Assembly (NCBI RefSeq): GCF_018446385.1
Contig: NC_055986.1
Location: 29,495,598 to 29,559,597, forward strand
Reading direction: 5' to 3'
Origin: Zingiber officinale
Lineage: Eukaryota > Streptophyta > Magnoliopsida > Zingiberales > Zingiberaceae
DNA: 64,000 bases
This document shows, piece after piece, positions 44,705 to 56,863 of this stretch. The notes beneath the pieces are model-generated. The model was not told the DNA's origin, did not search any database, and saw only the letters and a program-made list of their open reading frames with translations. The first letter of the stretch is position 1. Every line of letters begins with the position of its first letter. A program made the translations under genes and the position numbers.

Positions 44705-47609
44705 TGTAATGACCCAATTTTCCCTATTTTGAGTTCTGAATATCTTTAAAAATATTGGAAAATGCTTTTAAAATATTCTAGAGATTTTTAGGAATTTTTA
44801 GAGTATTTTTATGCAATTTTTTTAGTCCGTTTGGTATTTTTACCGAGTGGAGGAAGTTTGAAAATAAAAAAAAATAATAATAATAATAAGTTGAAGAAAC
44901 TGGGTTTCGAACCCACAGCCTCGGGCCCAAGCAGAACCAGCCCGACCAATCGAGCTAAGCTCGTTTTGTTAACCTTATATGGAGTGAATAATATTTAAGG
45001 TATAGTATTTAATAAAATAACCCTAGGTTATAAAAAGAGGTTAAGTTAAGAGAGGAAAACCTAAAATTTTCTCTCGAAATTTCTCTTCTCTTCTCTTCTC
45101 ACGCGACGGCGCCGACTCCTGCTCGGGCGAAAACGCAGCACCTCCTAGGGCTCCGTTTTCGGCGGCCGGCGAGGATTTCTTTTCGGGGGTTGTTCACAGA
45201 TTCGTGGTCTCCTCGTCAAGGAGAACACGCGGATAGGAAGGGATCGCCGAGACCTTCACTTCATCCAAACCCTAGAGCACTTCCCCTTCGGTTGTAAGTT
45301 CAAGAACCCAAGGTGAGTTGCTTCTCACCTGCAGTAGGAGTAGTTCCGATTCGTTTATGTTTTCTGGTTGTTTGAGTTTCCTGTGAAGCATGCTAGGGTT
45401 GCTGTTTTACTGCCGTGTACTCTAAGAAGTTAGACAAAATCCTTTTGTGAAGTTTGATCTGTAAAGAATTCTTCGATTAGACTTAACAAAGGCTTAATAC
45501 AAGATTTTTGATCTCTAATCTATGAAGAACCAACTATAGTTTCTGTGGTTTCGGGTTGGTTTATAATGGTTGCTGCCATAATTGTTAAATCCGAATATGC
45601 TAGGTGGATTATGGGATCATTTTATGGTTGAGTAAGTCAGATTTGAGTTTGTGCCATGCAATGGGTGTAGATCAACCTTATTTGAGAGAGTCCTGTTGGT
45701 TTCTTTTAATGGCTTAATTTATTTCCTTAAGTTTAGAACCATGTTAGAACAGTTTGAAGTTAGAAGAGTAGTTAAGGAAATATTTTGCAACGAGCTAGGT
45801 TTTGGTTCCTTATATGCTTAATGTGCATGATTAAAAGTATGATAACAGTAGCATTCTTTTAGTTGATAACTACATTAAAGCCTTAATCAGAATGCTCATG
45901 TTCCTTTACAAGTTTTATTAGTTTTGGCTTGGTTTTAATAAGCAATGAATATGAGATAGCTTGATTAAATTTTGAGCTTGTAGTTAGTTTTCTGTATTGC
46001 TGTTAGAAGTTTAAAAAAAAAAAAAAAAAAAAAGACCAAAGTCTTAATAGAATCCCTAATCTTTTTAAGAATTGGGATCAGTAGCATATCAAGTGCTCAA
46101 AGAAATGCCAAGGCATTTTATCAGAAGAAGTATTTAAAGTAAGATATAAAGAAAAGTATTTTATTTTAAAAAGGGCATGTACCGGACACAAGGTCCAAGG
46201 GATGGGCTCCAAGTTGCCCCTAGACATAAAGTCTAGAAGTGTCTTAATGGTTTTGGGATTAGCTACCTCAATTCTCATTAAGAAAGGCGCGCAAAGTGGT
46301 ACAATGCCGGGCCCAAGTAAAGTTGAGTATTATTTTAAAGTATAAAAGTATTAAATTTGGAAACAAATAGAACAAGTTTCTTTTATCTAAATTGAAAGAT
46401 TCTAACAAGATAAATTGTTGTTTCCTTTAGAGATGCATGATGTAGTTTCACTTCTATTTCATGTTGAGCATGTACCTCCTGTTTTCTTTTATGTATATGC
46501 ATTTCTTATCGGATTTTGTGAGTAGAAAGCACTCACTAAGCTTTTAGCTTATAGATGCTACTTTTCCTCCTACTGCAGATATGGATAAAAATAAAGGAAA
46601 GGCTAAAATGGCATAGAAGAAGGCGACAAGGAGACACTGGTGATGTGTGTGTGGATGGCGGTGATGGAAGATTTGGGGACCTTGCTTTTAAATTTCTGCA
46701 AGTTAAATTATTTAGGTTTCTTCTTAAATAACTAGGAGAATTAATAAAAAATTCAGATTCTTTATGCTCTCCCTGTTTTACTGTTTTGAAGTTGATTAAA
46801 TACGTTGGTTCTGTTGAGTACAATATGAATTGTTTGAGTTATAGGAAATTCGGTTTTGGTGCATTGCTTAAATCTGGAGTTTCAGATTGTTGCCGTGGAG
46901 TTTGGAAAATTCAGATCCTTTCATGTTGCTTAAAACTGTAAAGTTCTATATTATTGTAGCCTGAATTACATTGCTTAAGCTTGAGAACTATTTCGGCCGT
47001 GATACTTATCTGCTCTTGTGTTATCTGTTGCTGCTGGATGTTTGGTTTTTTAATTGCAAAGTAACTTTCTGTGAAAACTGATATGCCATGAGTTTGCTCA
47101 AGATGAGTAATAGCCATATATGCTAATCTGTTAATGGTTGTTAGATGTATGATTGGTAGAAGTACATGCAAAATGTTAACTGGTAGTTTACAAATTTATC
47201 ATGTGCAAGTTTGCTTAAATTCTTAATGTGAACAAATGATGGATTTCGTTTGCTGGGTTAACTAATTCAGTTTGCAAGTTTTAAATGCCTACACATTTGT
47301 GGCTATACATGTTAACTGGAATTCGTTTGCAAGTTAACTGAATTGGTTTACAGATCTATACATGCCTATAAGTGTTAAATGCTAAACACTGTCATGGTAA
47401 CATGTTAATACATTTTAGCATGATTGATAAGCTTGGTTGAGGGTAGTACTGAGATAATTAGAAGTGATAGCATGCTAAAAAAAAAAACAACAACAGATAT
47501 TATGACAAGTTTATTTTCTTTAAGTTAAGAGAAATTTCAGTTTAGTAGGAACGAGTAGTAGGTAACGGTCGTCATCAGAGTAGTAGTAGTAAGGAGGGCA
47601 TCCGTTACA
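44705..47609 (+). repeat. 3' LTR of TE2
   Basis: Starts TGTAATGACCC (one change from the 5' LTR) and ends CATCCGTTACA. The low number of differences from the 5' LTR is spread over 2.9 kb, and the poly-A tracts also differ in length (46013-46033; 47478-47487). The donor-like GTGAGT is near 45312 and the acceptor-like CTACTGCAG ends near 46578. Confidence 0.94.
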
Positions 47610-49264
47610 AAGTTGCCCCTAGACATAAGGTCTAGAAGTGTCTTAATGGTTTTGGGATTAGCTACCTCAATTCTCATTAAGAAAGGCGCGCAAAGTGGTA
47701 CAATGCCGGGCCCAAGTAAAGTTGAATATTATTTTAAAGTATAAAAGTATTAATTTGGAAACAAACAGAACAAGTTCTTTTATCTAAGTTGCAAATTCTA
47801 GCAAGTTAAATGGTTGTTTCCTTTAGAGATGCATGATGTAGTTCTATATTGCTATTTTCATGTTGAGCATGTACTCCCTGCTTTCTTTAATGCTTATGCA
47901 TTCCTTATCGGATTTTGTGAGTAGAAAGCACTTACTAAGCTTTTAGCTTATAGATACTACTTTTTCCTCCTACTGCAGATATAGATAAAAATAAAGGAAA
48001 AGCTAAAGTGGTGTAGAAGAAGGTGACAAGGAGTCGTTGATGGTGTGTGTGTGGTGGCTGTTATGGAAGTATGGGATCTTGCTAGAAGAGTTTGGAGATG
48101 TTGCTTGCTAGTGCTCGTTTGATTTTTGCCATAGTAGAACTATATTGCTATGTTAAAAATTGTTAGATACTAGTATGCTATATAAGTTTGCTTTAATGGA
48201 ACTGTCACATGATTTACTTCTGCTGTAGTGAAATTTGTTTTCAATTGCAATGAGTAGGATATATGAGTAGCTAGCGAATTCCTATGCTTAGTTTTCCTTT
48301 TGTTACTGCTGGAAATTTTAATCTGCTGTGAAATGCTAGAAATATTCTTATGCTCAGTACTTCCTTATAAATCTGCTGGAATGTTAAGTTGCTGGATTTA
48401 TTCGGATGTTAAATGCATATAGTTCGGCTTGTTAGGTAATGAATGAGTAGTAGTTTATATCACTTTCTCTTAATTACGATTTGGTTGTAGAATGAATAAC
48501 TACATTCTGTAACAAGGGATGTTAGGTAGGATTTCATGAATGCAAGTTAATAAAGGAAGTAGCAAACAGTAGAGATACTTAAGCTTCATTGCCTATATGT
48601 TACACTTGCTTGTGTTACACTTATTTGCATGTTTAAATAAGTAAGAAAAAAAAAAAACATCAGAGCAGTTTAAAGTTTTAGTTGATATGTGATATGTTTA
48701 AAACAAATAGATTAAAGCATTTCTAGTGTTAAAGTAGGTAGTACCAGTTATGTGTAGATAGTAGATTCAGTAGCGGTCACCCTTAGAGGAGTAGTAAGGA
48801 GGGTGGTCGTTACAGTCGGTGATGGTTTGACGGTAAGGAGGAAGGAGAGGACGGCTTGAAGAGGGCTTCACCACGGTGAGGCTTGTTGGAGGAGAAGACC
48901 TCCATCGGCAGTGAATTCGTGAGCGGCCGACGATCAGGCGAGGAAAGGTCGCTAGAGGGGGATCGGGAGAAAAATTTCGCATGAAGGAGGAGGAAATCGG
49001 GGAAAGAAAGGAAAGAATAGGGAATTAGGGATTAATTAAATACTTAGGTTTAATTTAATTAAACTCAAAGTTTTCTCTTTCATCAACTCCCACTTAAATG
49101 GTATTTCAAACAGGCCCCGCTTAGTACCACTGATTCATCCCCTCAAAACGAGCCATACAGACTCCATTTAAATACCAAAAAATTTATAAAAATTCCTAAA
49201 AAATTCAATAAGATTTTTCATCCAATAATATTTATTATTTAATTTTACGATATCTTACAACATT

Positions 49265-49978
49265 GTCTATTTGGAAATATTTAGAAAGTAGTGTGGTGGA
49301 TGACTAAGTATCATGAGTGTGGTTCAAATATCGGGGTTGTACAATATACTCTGTGAGAGTTTTGATTGCATGAGTCAACATCATGGTGGTTTAAATATCA
49401 TTGTTGTATGATATACTCTATGAGAGTTTTGAACTCTTATTGAATGAGTCTGTCTCATCTTTTACCATTGCGTTGTATCCCAAGGGAAGAGAAGAGGGTT
49501 TTTGGAGCCTAGCGCGCAGGAAATGAAGGAGGATGCAAAGAGAGGGAAGGTTTAGCGTTTGAGGGGTGATTAATTTGGCAACTGTTTAGTCCCACATTGC
49601 TTGTGCATGGTGAGCTTCCTACAGAGGACATTATAAATTGGTTCAGGGTTGCATCATAATAAAACATGCAGCTGTGTGATAAGCATAAAGCGAATTATTC
49701 TTTCACCTTTTTTTAAAGAATACCGTGTACTTTTCACTAAAAACATCATACATTAATTTTTGAAGAGCCCTGACAAATTGCAAGTTAAATTTTATCCTAA
49801 CAATTTTTAAATTAATTATTTAATTGTAAGAGTTATAATGTTTCATATATTTAATTTTATCTCATATTTTTTATTTTTTAATAAATTAGATATTTTTGTC
49901 CTATAGAAGTTTACACTAATTATTTGCATATATTTGGAAAATACACCGACTATTAGGATATATTTTGAAAGTATAGAT
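49265..49978 (+). repeat. U5 snRNA tandem array, segment 3
   Basis: The array resumes exactly after the acatt duplication with the spacer of unit 16, followed by a complete class B monomer start and U5 copy 17. It ends in the class B spacer phrase gaaagtatagat, where a truncated LTR begins. Confidence 0.88.
49664..49772 (+). pseudogene. U5 copy 17 (class B) pseudogene
   Basis: The loop is CACC, T-run, AAAG without TAC, and there is no 3' hairpin (gaagagccctgac), as in copies 3, 7, 9 and 12. The USE GTCCCACATTG (49589-49599) and TATAAA (49632-49637) are intact. Confidence 0.82.
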
Positions 49979-51504
49979 AGGTCAACTCGATGACTTGATC
50001 TCACAAGTCATGAATATTAGATATCAAGTTGACACAGGAGTATGCATTGGAGAATGTATACTGAATGACCCGCAATGAGAAAGTATCATGGATCATTATA
50101 TGAGTGTCATATACTTTCTCATGTGACTATTAGTATGACTATCAGTCCTTGGACCTGAAGTCACCATGGTTCCCTACATAAGAAGTTGCATACTTTGGCT
50201 TCGTCAAACGTCACCCGTAAATGGGTGGACTATAAAGATGACTACTGGGTATGCAACAAATTATGTGGAGGGATGTGAGTGATGTAGATGGGATCTATCC
50301 CTCCTATATGACGGGAGTGACATCATGATTTTTGATAGAGCGAGATCACTAAGTGCATGGCCATGCCCAAATAAGTCAATATAAGATATTGAGCTTATTT
50401 GATTAGGGTGAGTCTACTTGGAGTTCAAAACATAGATTGATTAGAGGATGACATGGTCTATGCCTCAATTTAATCAATCTAGATGTCAAGGATAGAAGGA
50501 CATTTTCATATATTGTGAGAGTCACAATTAGTAGTCACAAAGATGATGTTGGATCTCAACATTCTTGTAACTTGGGTAGTAATGATGTGTTGCTAGATAC
50601 CGCTCATTACTTATGTTTCTAAATGGGTTTAGGAGCATTGCCAACGTTACAAGAACCTATAGGGTCGCACACAAAGGGCAATTAGATGGAGATTTGGTCC
50701 ATATGATGGACCAAGAGGATTAGGTTCATGTGATGAACTAAATTGGATTAAGAGTAATCCAAATTAGACTAATTGAGTTGGACTCAATTTGATTCATGTG
50801 TTGAATGAGTCTAGTTTAGACTATGATTCATTGAGTCAATTTAAACCAATGAATTTAGATTCATTAAATTAAATTGATTTGAATCAAAGGTTAGATTTGA
50901 TCAACCATGGGAGATAAGAGGTCAAGTTTGACTTGACTTGAGAGGGAAGATGAAGGGTCAAGTTTGACTTGACCAAATACCACCTCATTTGTGACTTGGC
51001 ATGGGCCGACCAATGATGGTGTTCCACATCATTATGGCTACATCAATGTATGTCACCTCATGAGGGAGACCAAGATCCATGACTCTTGGTATTACATGGA
51101 GGTTTAAAACCTCTCAAGAGTGGTTGGCCACATTAAGTGAATTTAAGGGGTGTGAATTCAAGGCTTCATCTTCTTCCTCTCTTCTTCTTCTCTCCCGCTC
51201 CTCCATTGCCGAGCCACTCAAGGGTGCTAGCACATTCTAAGTGGTTCTCTCCACCTTTTTGTCCGTGTGGATACGTGTAGAGGAGTGTACACTTGACACT
51301 CTACGAGATCCGACAACCTTTTGGACGAGCGGGATAAGCGAAGGGCATCGCTACAAGGGTAACGCTCTTTTCATGTAGATCAAAGGTAGATCTAGTGTAG
51401 ACAAACATGTACATGAATTTTTATTTATCTTCACACGGATCCGTTGCTAGCTTCGAGGTTTTCGCAACGCAAAAAGCGGTTTTTACGGCTCGAAATTGCT
51501 AACA
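49979..51504 (+). mobile_element. 5'-truncated LTR, relative of the solo LTR at 2413
   Basis: The sequence matches the 2413-4248 LTR from its position of about 279 onward (aggtcaactcgatgacttg) to a 3' end GCTAACA. The TG start and roughly 278 bp are missing and no target duplication flanks it. On the left the array stops in a class B spacer, and on the right it resumes inside a U5 promoter region, just before the RNA start. A deletion or unequal exchange has removed the LTR start together with array DNA. Confidence 0.85.
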
Positions 51505-51858
51505 TGTTCATGCTTGCTTCATAATAAAACATGCTTTTTGATAGACACAAAGTGAATTATTCTTTTGTCTTTTACTAAAGAATACCATGTGCTTGCCACT
51601 AAAAATGGCATACATTAATTTTTGAAAGGACTCTTTTTACTAAGGAGCTCTAACAAATTGTATGTTAAATTTGTTCCTAATAATTTTAAGTTAATTATGT
51701 TAGTTGTAATCACTATAATGTCCCATATATTATTTAATTTTATTTATTTATTATTTTTATTATTATTATTATTTAATAATTTATATATTTTTGGTCTTAT
51801 AAAAGTTTACACTTATTATTAGGATATATTTGGAAAGTACATTGACTATTATGATAAT
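51505..51858 (+). repeat. U5 snRNA tandem array, segment 4 (right edge)
   Basis: A partial monomer runs from just before the RNA start to the spacer phrase tatttggaaagtacattgac. No further U5 sequence is visible to the right in this window. Confidence 0.82.
51539..51660 (+). pseudogene. U5 copy 18 (class C-like), promoter lost
   Basis: The body is U5-like with loop TTTGTCTTTTACTAAAG, so the GCC is changed to GTC, with Sm site AATTTTTGA and a weak 3' hairpin. The USE and TATA have been replaced by the truncated LTR. It is the most diverged copy, as is common at array edges. Confidence 0.8.
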
Positions 51859-52090
51859 TTACAATTTTATTAAGAATCTGCTCCCTTACTAACTAATTTT
51901 GGTAAAGTCTAAAATGAAATTATGTTAATATTTTTATTTTTTTCACACCAAAAATAATTTTAAGTTTTATTAGTAATTTCCACAAATGTATCAATCAGGG
52001 ATCTAAAGTTCAAGACTCAACCACGGTGTATTATTCTGATTTTTTCTCAATAATCAATCAGTTGTTAGTGCAGTTGGTACCAATGATTAA
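51859..52090. other. Unassigned AT-rich stretch
   Basis: No gene or complete mobile element was recognised. Short bits (aaagttcaagactcaacc near 52010; ttagtgcagttggtacc near 52066) look like decayed tRNA-type promoter boxes from a SINE, but their order does not fit one element. Confidence 0.35.
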
Positions 52091-53206
52091 TTCTATTAGA
52101 GTGTATACTAAAAGCCTAGCTTTTGTAAATATTTATTTTAAAATAAAGAATCACATTGGTTAAATGTCTACATTTATATGCTAAGTGTAGTTGTTCAATT
52201 AATTTATATTGTAGATAACATGGTGTGTGGTGTCACATATAGAAGATCATGTTATCAATTCCTTATAAATTATATACAGTAGCTCATGACTAAGATGGAA
52301 AGAAAAAAATCATTGGAATAGTCGTAGTGTAATTTGGTATTAGTTTATCTTAACTATAAAATTACACTAGTACACTCTGAGTGTATTGAGCAGGTTCATT
52401 TAAGGTAAGTTCTTTTTATACTGACCGCATAAAAAAACAAGACCTTTGTTATTATGGAAGTGTGTGCTCTTAATCATAATATAATAACAAGCACATATAC
52501 TCAATATTTATTTCTTTAATTTATCAAAGGGTGCGATTTAGTTCGATAAATCAATAGGTCCGATAAGTTGGGAAATGGTATTATTTATATGGTGTGTTGT
52601 TGATTATAGTATGAAACTGTGTCCTAGTAATCTAGGTTGATGATGTCCCCAAGAGGAGCTCATAAAGATTGTCATGTAAACCCTACAGGTGGACTTACTC
52701 CGACATGACGATAAGGTTGAGTGGTACTACTCTTGGAGCTAGATATTAATTAAGTGAGTTGTCAGTAACTCATTTAATTAGTGGACATTCTATATCTTAA
52801 ACACAGGGAGACTAACACACTCATGATAAGAAGGAGCCCATATAGTAATATGGGATTGGTGCGGTAATTCAATAATAACTATTTAGTGGAATGAGATATT
52901 ATTGATGAACTCGAGTTGGGTGTTCGAGACGAACACGGGAAGCTCAAGTTCATCGAGAGACCAAAACCAATTCCTCCTCTCGGTCCCTGTCGTAGCCTCT
53001 TATTTATAGCATCTTATATCCACCCATATCCACCTTCTTACCCACCTTAAGGTGGCCGGCTAAGCCTAGCTTGGAGCCCAAGCTAGGGTCGGCCAAACCA
53101 AGGTGCATTGGTGGCCGACCCTAGATTGAACCCAAGCTTAGGTGGCCGACTAAAATAAATTAAAAGGATTTTATTTTTAAAATCTTTTCTTATGTGGAAG
53201 CCGTGG

Positions 53207-53560
53207 TTTTAAAAGAGAGTTTAAAATTTAAATCTTTCCTTTTATAGTTTTTTACAAAAGATTAAGAGAAAGGTTTGATATCTTTCCTTATTTGTAGTTA
53301 AAAGGAAGATTTTAATTTTTGTTAAAACTTTTCTTTTTTGTAATCATCCTCATGATTTTAAAAGAGAGTTTTAAAATTAAATCTTTCCTTTTATAGCTTT
53401 CTACAAAAGATTAAGAGAAAGATTTGATATCTTTTCTTATTTGTAGTTAAAAGGAAGATTTTAATTTTAGAGAAAACTTTCCTTTTTGTAAATCATCCAC
53501 ATGTTTTAATAGAGAAAATTTAATTTATAAAAGTTTCCTTTTATAACCAACCATGAAGGG
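53207..53560 (+). repeat. About 149-bp tandem duplication in the copia-like LTR
   Basis: Starts at 53207 (ttttaaaagagagttt), again near 53356 and in part near 53506. Each unit holds tctttccttttatag, acaaaagattaagagaaag and gttaaaaggaagattttaa. Confidence 0.75.
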
Positions 53561-53865
53561 AATTTTTAAAGATAAATTTTTATTTCCGGAAACAAATTAG
53601 AAAGTTTTAATTTTGTGTTTAAATATTTCCTTGTTTGGAGGAATTGAGGTGGCCGACCACATTGATAGAGAAAAGGAATTTTTTTTATCAATTAAATTTT
53701 CCTTTCTATGGAAAAGAAAATAAGGAAGTTTTTATTAAAACTTTCCTTATTTTTCAAGACCAAGGAATATAAAAGAGAGGGTAGAGGTGTCTTACCTTAT
53801 AACAATATACATCTAATATTCCTCTCTTCTATTCCTTGTGGTGGCCGACCCTCCCTCTCTTCTTC

Positions 53866-56863
53866 TGTAACGACCACCCTTCTTACAACTTATATTCTCT
53901 AAGAGTGACCGTTACTTAACTACTAACTCTACTTAACCGGTGTAATTAAAAACCACATGGAAACCCTACCGAAAAATTTCGGCAGAGTCTCCCCTATACC
54001 GATGACCTTAAACTGACATACATAACATAATATACACAGCCACAGGGGGCTGGAACACATATCAAACACACAAAAGGAATAACATCACCACGCAGTTTAA
54101 TGAAATCAAATCATGCAAGTAATGAATAGCGGAAACAAAATAAAACATACAATTAACTAACAGCGGAAGACTAAATGACTCATCTAATACATTATTAATA
54201 AATTGCAATCTTAATAAATTCTTAAACTAAGTTCCAAGGCTTCCATAGTCCAGGCATCACACACCATCCGCACCACCTTGTCGCCTTCCTTTCTATATCT
54301 TTTCCTTTCCTGTATCTGCAGTAAGAGGAAGTGTAGTCTATAAGCAAAATTTGCTTAGTAAGCGCTATCTAAATCACGAATGTGCATGTATACGAAAAGA
54401 ACTAAAAACTATATGCTCTAAAAAGAAATAAAGCATAAACATAACTGCTCATGTCAAACTAATAGCAAAGAAAAACTAAGAAATCTACTCATGTAATTCT
54501 AATCGCTAATCATGCTACTCATCTAATAGGTAAACATGAAAACTACTCATCCACTAGATAAACATGGTAGAATAAAGAACTAAACTTACTGAATTCTAAA
54601 CACCTTCTAAATCTTATTCCACTTGTTTAAAGACTTATTCTTTAATACTTTATACTTATGTAAAACTTTCAAAAACTTATACTTATAATACTTTAAAATA
54701 ATAATCAACTTCTTCTTCTTGGGCCCGACAACTGTGCTTTTACTTTTGTAACGACCCGACCCATTCGGCGGCCCATTTGGCGACCCTATGGTCGTCGACC
54801 GTCGGCCGAGCCGTTACTACTAGGTTATCTAAACCTAGGGACGACTAAAGGACAGAGAGTCCAACACAGTGCCACTGATAAAAGTAAAATACTTGTTATC
54901 TTTTAATACTTCTATATAATGCCTCGGCATTTTCTTTAGCACCTTGTGTGCCAAAATCCCTAAAGTCTTGACTTTGGGATCTTCTTAAGGCCTTGGCCTT
55001 TTTCTTTCTTTTCTTTATCTTTCTTATATTTTTCTTAAACTCTTAAAAGAATATAGGCATGCTACAACAGGATTAAATCAAAGGAAAGAAAATCTGACTT
55101 CTATAAGCATGCTATATCAGAGACAAATCAAAAGAAAGCATATCTAACTTCTTCCAACATGCTACGACAGGTTTAATACAAAGGAAAACAATTCTGAAAT
55201 CTTGAAATAAACAACATATATATAACTGCTCAGGTTAATCTAATAGCATAGGAAAACTAGAAAGTATACCCATGCATATCTCGTGGCAAAGGAAACTGAT
55301 CATGCTCAACACATAGCAAACAAAACTAGGAATTAAATCAATATTGCTCATGCTATAATCAATAACAAATGAAAACTAAAGAAACTGCTCATGTATATCT
55401 AGTAGTAAAGAAAACTACACATGCTTAACTAACAACAAATAGGAAGGTCTAAACAACATACTAGAATAAATCAAAAATCTGTAGTGCTAACAATTCAAAG
55501 TCTATAATGCTAACAATTCGAAATCTGCTAAGCTAACAATCAAATATTTGCACTGTTTCAATTGTTGCTCACGCCTACCACAACACTAAGAAGCTAGAGG
55601 ATAAATGAGAAATCCAACTATCTGCTTGGAATAAAAAGGCAATTCGGGTTTGTACAGCAGCAAAGGAAACGAAAGGGATAATATAAGCATAAATTCTAAA
55701 TTCTGCTACAACCATATGCCTACCAAACTTGAACTTTACCATTCATAATCCTTCTTTGAAACCCACTAAGAACCATTACTAATCAGAGAACCATTACTAA
55801 TCAGATTGAAAATCCTTCCAGAGTAATAATTGCGAAGAAGCAAAACCTATTAAAATTTCTCTCTTTACCCTATGAAACTCTCGGCAACAACATGGTAGCA
55901 AACAAAATCCCTAAATTAAGCAACAAGGTCCAAAGAAATTAGGCACAAGCTAAACAACAAAAACCCTTTTCCCTTTTCTTTAAAGCACACGGCAACAAAC
56001 AGATCCAAAAGCTGAAACGCAAGAAAATTCAAGCAAAGCTTCGGAAAACAGGAGAGGAATACAAAATATGCTTCGGAGCTATCTTACTGCAGGTGAGGAA
56101 GCTACTTACCTTCGTTTCCTTGACTCACAGCCGAAGGAGGAACCTTCTAGTGCTTCTAGGGTTCGGGTAACTTGAAATCTTCGGCGACTCCTTGCGTCCA
56201 CAGCTTCCCCTCGACGAGAGGATCTCGAAATGGTGAAGAGCTGTCGACGTTAGCTCCCTCGCTGGCCGTCGGAGGTGAAAACCCTAACCTTCCTCGCCTT
56301 CCGCCCGAGCACGGCCGTCGCGCGCAGAAGAGAGACGCGAGGAGAGGAGAAAGGAAAATTTAGGTCACTGTAATCAATCAAGCCCTAAGTTCTCCCTTTT
56401 TATAATCCAATATTCTGTTATGGCTTAAGACCAATTCCTTATAAATTTGTTTAAGAAATATCAGCTAGCGCACTTGGTCCGCTGGAAAGATGAATTCCCA
56501 AAGGTCTCGGGTTCGAGCCGCCCTCGGTTCCTTTTTAAACGGAATTTTTATTTCGTTTCTTAAGACTGCTTAATCATATTTAATTCCCTTAAATTATAAC
56601 AAAATAGCTGTGGACCAGCTGGTTGTCTGAGTTCGGTTAAGACTCGGGTCAAGCCCGAGGTCTTGGGTTCAAAACCCAGCTTCAACATTTTTCTTTCTTC
56701 TTTTTTTTAAACTTCTTCCTCTTGGTAAAAATACCAAACGAACTCCAAAAATTATATAAAAATACTCTATAAATTACTAAAAATCTCTATAATTTTTTTA
56801 AAATATTTCTAAATATTTTAAAGCACTTTTAGAACTCCTAATGAGGAAAATTGAGTCGTTACA
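53866..56863 (-). mobile_element. Minus-strand Tekay-like solo LTR
   Basis: The + strand ends are TGTAACGACCACCC and GAGTCGTTACA. Target duplications tcttc lie at 53861-53865 and 56864-56868. It is 2,998 bp with no internal region. It is related to the TE1 LTR: the minus strand shows GTAAGT near 56108, an acceptor-like ctgcag (rc at 54317) and GCATGCT subrepeats at 55060-55160. Two tRNA-like B boxes on the + strand lie at 56510-56520 and 56666-56676. A 70-bp module at 54747-54816 matches the head of the foldback units at 57161. Confidence 0.9.
54747..54816 (+). repeat. 70-bp TGTAACGAC...CCGTTAC module
   Basis: It reads TGTAACGACCCGACCC through GGCGGCCCATTTGGCGACCC to GGCCGAGCCGTTAC. The same module heads each full unit of the cluster at 57161-58022. 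Its ends are inverted (GTAACG/CGTTAC). Confidence 0.7.

Larger units (their letters stand above)
37011..47609 (+). mobile_element. TE2: Tekay-like Ty3/gypsy element, nearly complete
   Basis: Perfect target duplications aagtt lie at 37006-37010 and 47610-47614. The two LTRs (2,909 and 2,905 bp) are almost identical, so insertion was recent. The internal region has an iMet-type PBS, gag, PR-RT-RH-INT-chromodomain and PPT. Pol is almost entirely open. Gag is damaged by many small deletions, and pol has a local cluster of three deletions at 43520-43560. It inserted into a solo LTR of its own lineage. Confidence 0.96.
26514..48814 (+). mobile_element. Plus-strand Tekay-like solo LTR, split by TE3 and TE2
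   Basis: It starts TGTAACGACCC at 26514 and ends GGTGGTCGTTACA at 48814, with target duplications gtcgg at 26509-26513 and 48815-48819. Its own DNA is 26514-27693, 36798-37010 and 47615-48814, about 2.6 kb. It has no internal region of its own. The sequence is a close relative of the TE2 LTRs: the catgtaccggacacaagg phrase at 36970 continues as gcccctagacataagg at 47615. An antisense tRNA-like motif lies at 26690-26754. A donor-like GTAAGTGC is at 27089 and an acceptor-like CTCCTACTGCAG ends near 47979. Confidence 0.92.
22669..49259 (-). mobile_element. Minus-strand solo LTR in U5 spacer, split by later insertions
   Basis: On the minus strand it begins TGTAAGATATCG (at 49259) and ends GGGGGCGTGACA (at 22669). 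Target duplications acatt lie at 22664-22668 and 49260-49264. Its own sequence is 22669-26513 plus 48820-49259, about 4.3 kb including a foldback element. There is no coding region, PBS or second LTR, so it is a solo LTR. The U5 distance across it, with the insert removed, is about 678 bp, the normal A to B step. AT-rich phrases near its start resemble the Tekay-like LTRs, so it is probably Ty3/gypsy. Confidence 0.88.
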
